Shown piece after piece: positions 4,692 to 5,057 of a DNA stretch of 5,057 bases. The position numbers and the translations under genes are program-made. Position 1 is the first letter of the stretch, and each line of letters starts with the position of its first letter. Source of the stretch: an uncultured Collinsella sp. (GTDB lineage Bacteria > Actinomycetota > Coriobacteriia > Coriobacteriales > Coriobacteriaceae); the NCBI GenBank assembly GCA_900555955.1, contig USNA01000098.1, positions 1-5,057 on the forward strand. The letters run 5' to 3'. The notes below the pieces were generated by a model. It did no database searches. It was given only the letters and a program-made list of their open reading frames with translations, and had not been told where the DNA came from.

Positions 4692-5057
4692 TGGCCTTTC
4701 AGACGACGTACGGCCCCGATGGGCGTCTTCGCGTTGCCATTCTGGGCTGTACGGGCTCTATCGGCACGCAGGCACTCGATGTATGCCGTCAGCATGCCGA
4801 TCGACTGCAGGTGACGGCGTTGTCCGTTAACTCCAGCACTTCGGAGCTCGTTGCCGCCGCCCGCGAGTTTTCGGTCCCGGCCGTTGCCGTGGCCGACACC
4901 ACCCACGGTGCGGACGCTGTACTGCAGGAGCTGCCCGAGGGCACCGAGCTCGGTGTTGGTGCGCAGGCGGTTTGTGAGCTCGCGCGTCGCGATGTCGTCG
5001 ACTGTGTCCTTGTTGCCATTGTGGGCGCTGCCGGGCGCGAAGGGAGCGCATCGGCGC
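4691..5057 (+). CDS. dxr: 1-deoxy-D-xylulose 5-phosphate reductoisomerase, 3'-truncated by the window edge
   Basis: DXR (IspC) converts 1-deoxy-D-xylulose 5-phosphate to 2-C-methyl-D-erythritol 4-phosphate with NADPH and a divalent metal. It is the committed step of the MEP isoprenoid pathway in the cytosol and the target of fosmidomycin. Only the first 122 codons are present, out of about 380-400 expected. The NADPH-binding Rossmann motif VAILGCTGSIGTQALDV starts at residue 15, with GCTGSIG at 19-25. The LQVTALSVNSST stretch and the later VLVAIVGAAG strand-turn are also typical. The metal- and substrate-binding residues lie beyond the window. The start is the ATG at 4691, sharing its A with the cdsA stop, with GGAGG 9 bases before it. 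After VGAAG the last residues (REGSASA) lack the Leu usually found next in GAAGL or GLGL, so the final 20 or so bases may be unreliable. As dxr makes precursor for IPP, it feeds UppS encoded two genes upstream. Confidence 0.93.
   Translation, partial: MAFQTTYGPDGRLRVAILGCTGSIGTQALDVCRQHADRLQVTALSVNSSTSELVAAAREFSVPAVAVADTTHGADAVLQELPEGTELGVGAQAVCELARRDVVDCVLVAIVGAAGREGSASA

Noticed and set aside
4712..5057. Partial similarity between the reverse complement of the last 25 bases and the dxr start region near 4715-4735, suggesting a fold-back artefact
   Set aside because: Only two short blocks (CCGATG and TTCGCG) agree, with different spacing, so the match is too weak to support a chimera.
1..5057. 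A hidden novel system, mobile element, CRISPR array, or tRNA/rRNA gene
   Set aside because: Almost every base belongs to seven recognised housekeeping genes. The only gaps longer than two bases are 709-753 and 1624-1740, and neither has room for such an element or shows repeats of that kind.

Overview
This window is a stretch of conserved bacterial housekeeping chromosome. All seven genes are on the + strand: rpsB (5' end missing), tsf, pyrH, frr, uppS, cdsA and dxr (3' end missing). The DNA is GC-rich, and rpsB and tsf use almost only C- or G-ending codons. This, the protein sequences and the gene order suggest a Gram-positive, high-GC actinomycetotan bacterium. My best guess is the class Coriobacteriia (Collinsella-like), but that is inferred from sequence feel and not from a database search.

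Region by region: positions 1-1623 hold the translation pair rpsB-tsf (ribosomal protein S2 and EF-Ts), joined by a 45-base spacer with no terminator. Positions 1624-1740 are the only real intergenic region. It holds a strong intrinsic terminator (1647-1681), a perfect 6-bp inverted repeat (1685-1700), an extended -10 promoter (1703-1711) and a full-match Shine-Dalgarno for pyrH. From 1741 onward five genes are packed with gaps of 2, 1 and 2 bases and finally a 1-base overlap (TAATG) at cdsA/dxr. Each has its ribosome binding site inside the 3' end of the gene before it, so translational coupling is likely. pyrH starts with TTG, and uppS and cdsA start with GTG.

Functionally, pyrH (UMP kinase) makes UDP, the precursor of UTP, CTP and UDP-sugars. 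frr recycles ribosomes after termination. dxr commits carbon to the MEP isoprenoid pathway, which supplies the IPP that UppS polymerises into undecaprenyl diphosphate, the wall lipid carrier. CdsA uses CTP to make CDP-diacylglycerol for phospholipids. The second operon therefore links nucleotide supply and translation recycling to envelope lipid synthesis, an association widely conserved in bacteria.

I found no previously undescribed system. The most unusual signal is a terminator-like hairpin (9-bp perfect stem, tetraloop, T5) inside the start of uppS at 3041-3067. It could end a pyrH-frr transcript or make uppS-cdsA-dxr transcription depend on uppS translation. Secondary points are a promoter-like pair just after it, an inverted repeat in the pyrH promoter region, a 15-bp tandem repeat encoding the CdsA N-terminal tail, and both window edges departing from what the protein families predict.
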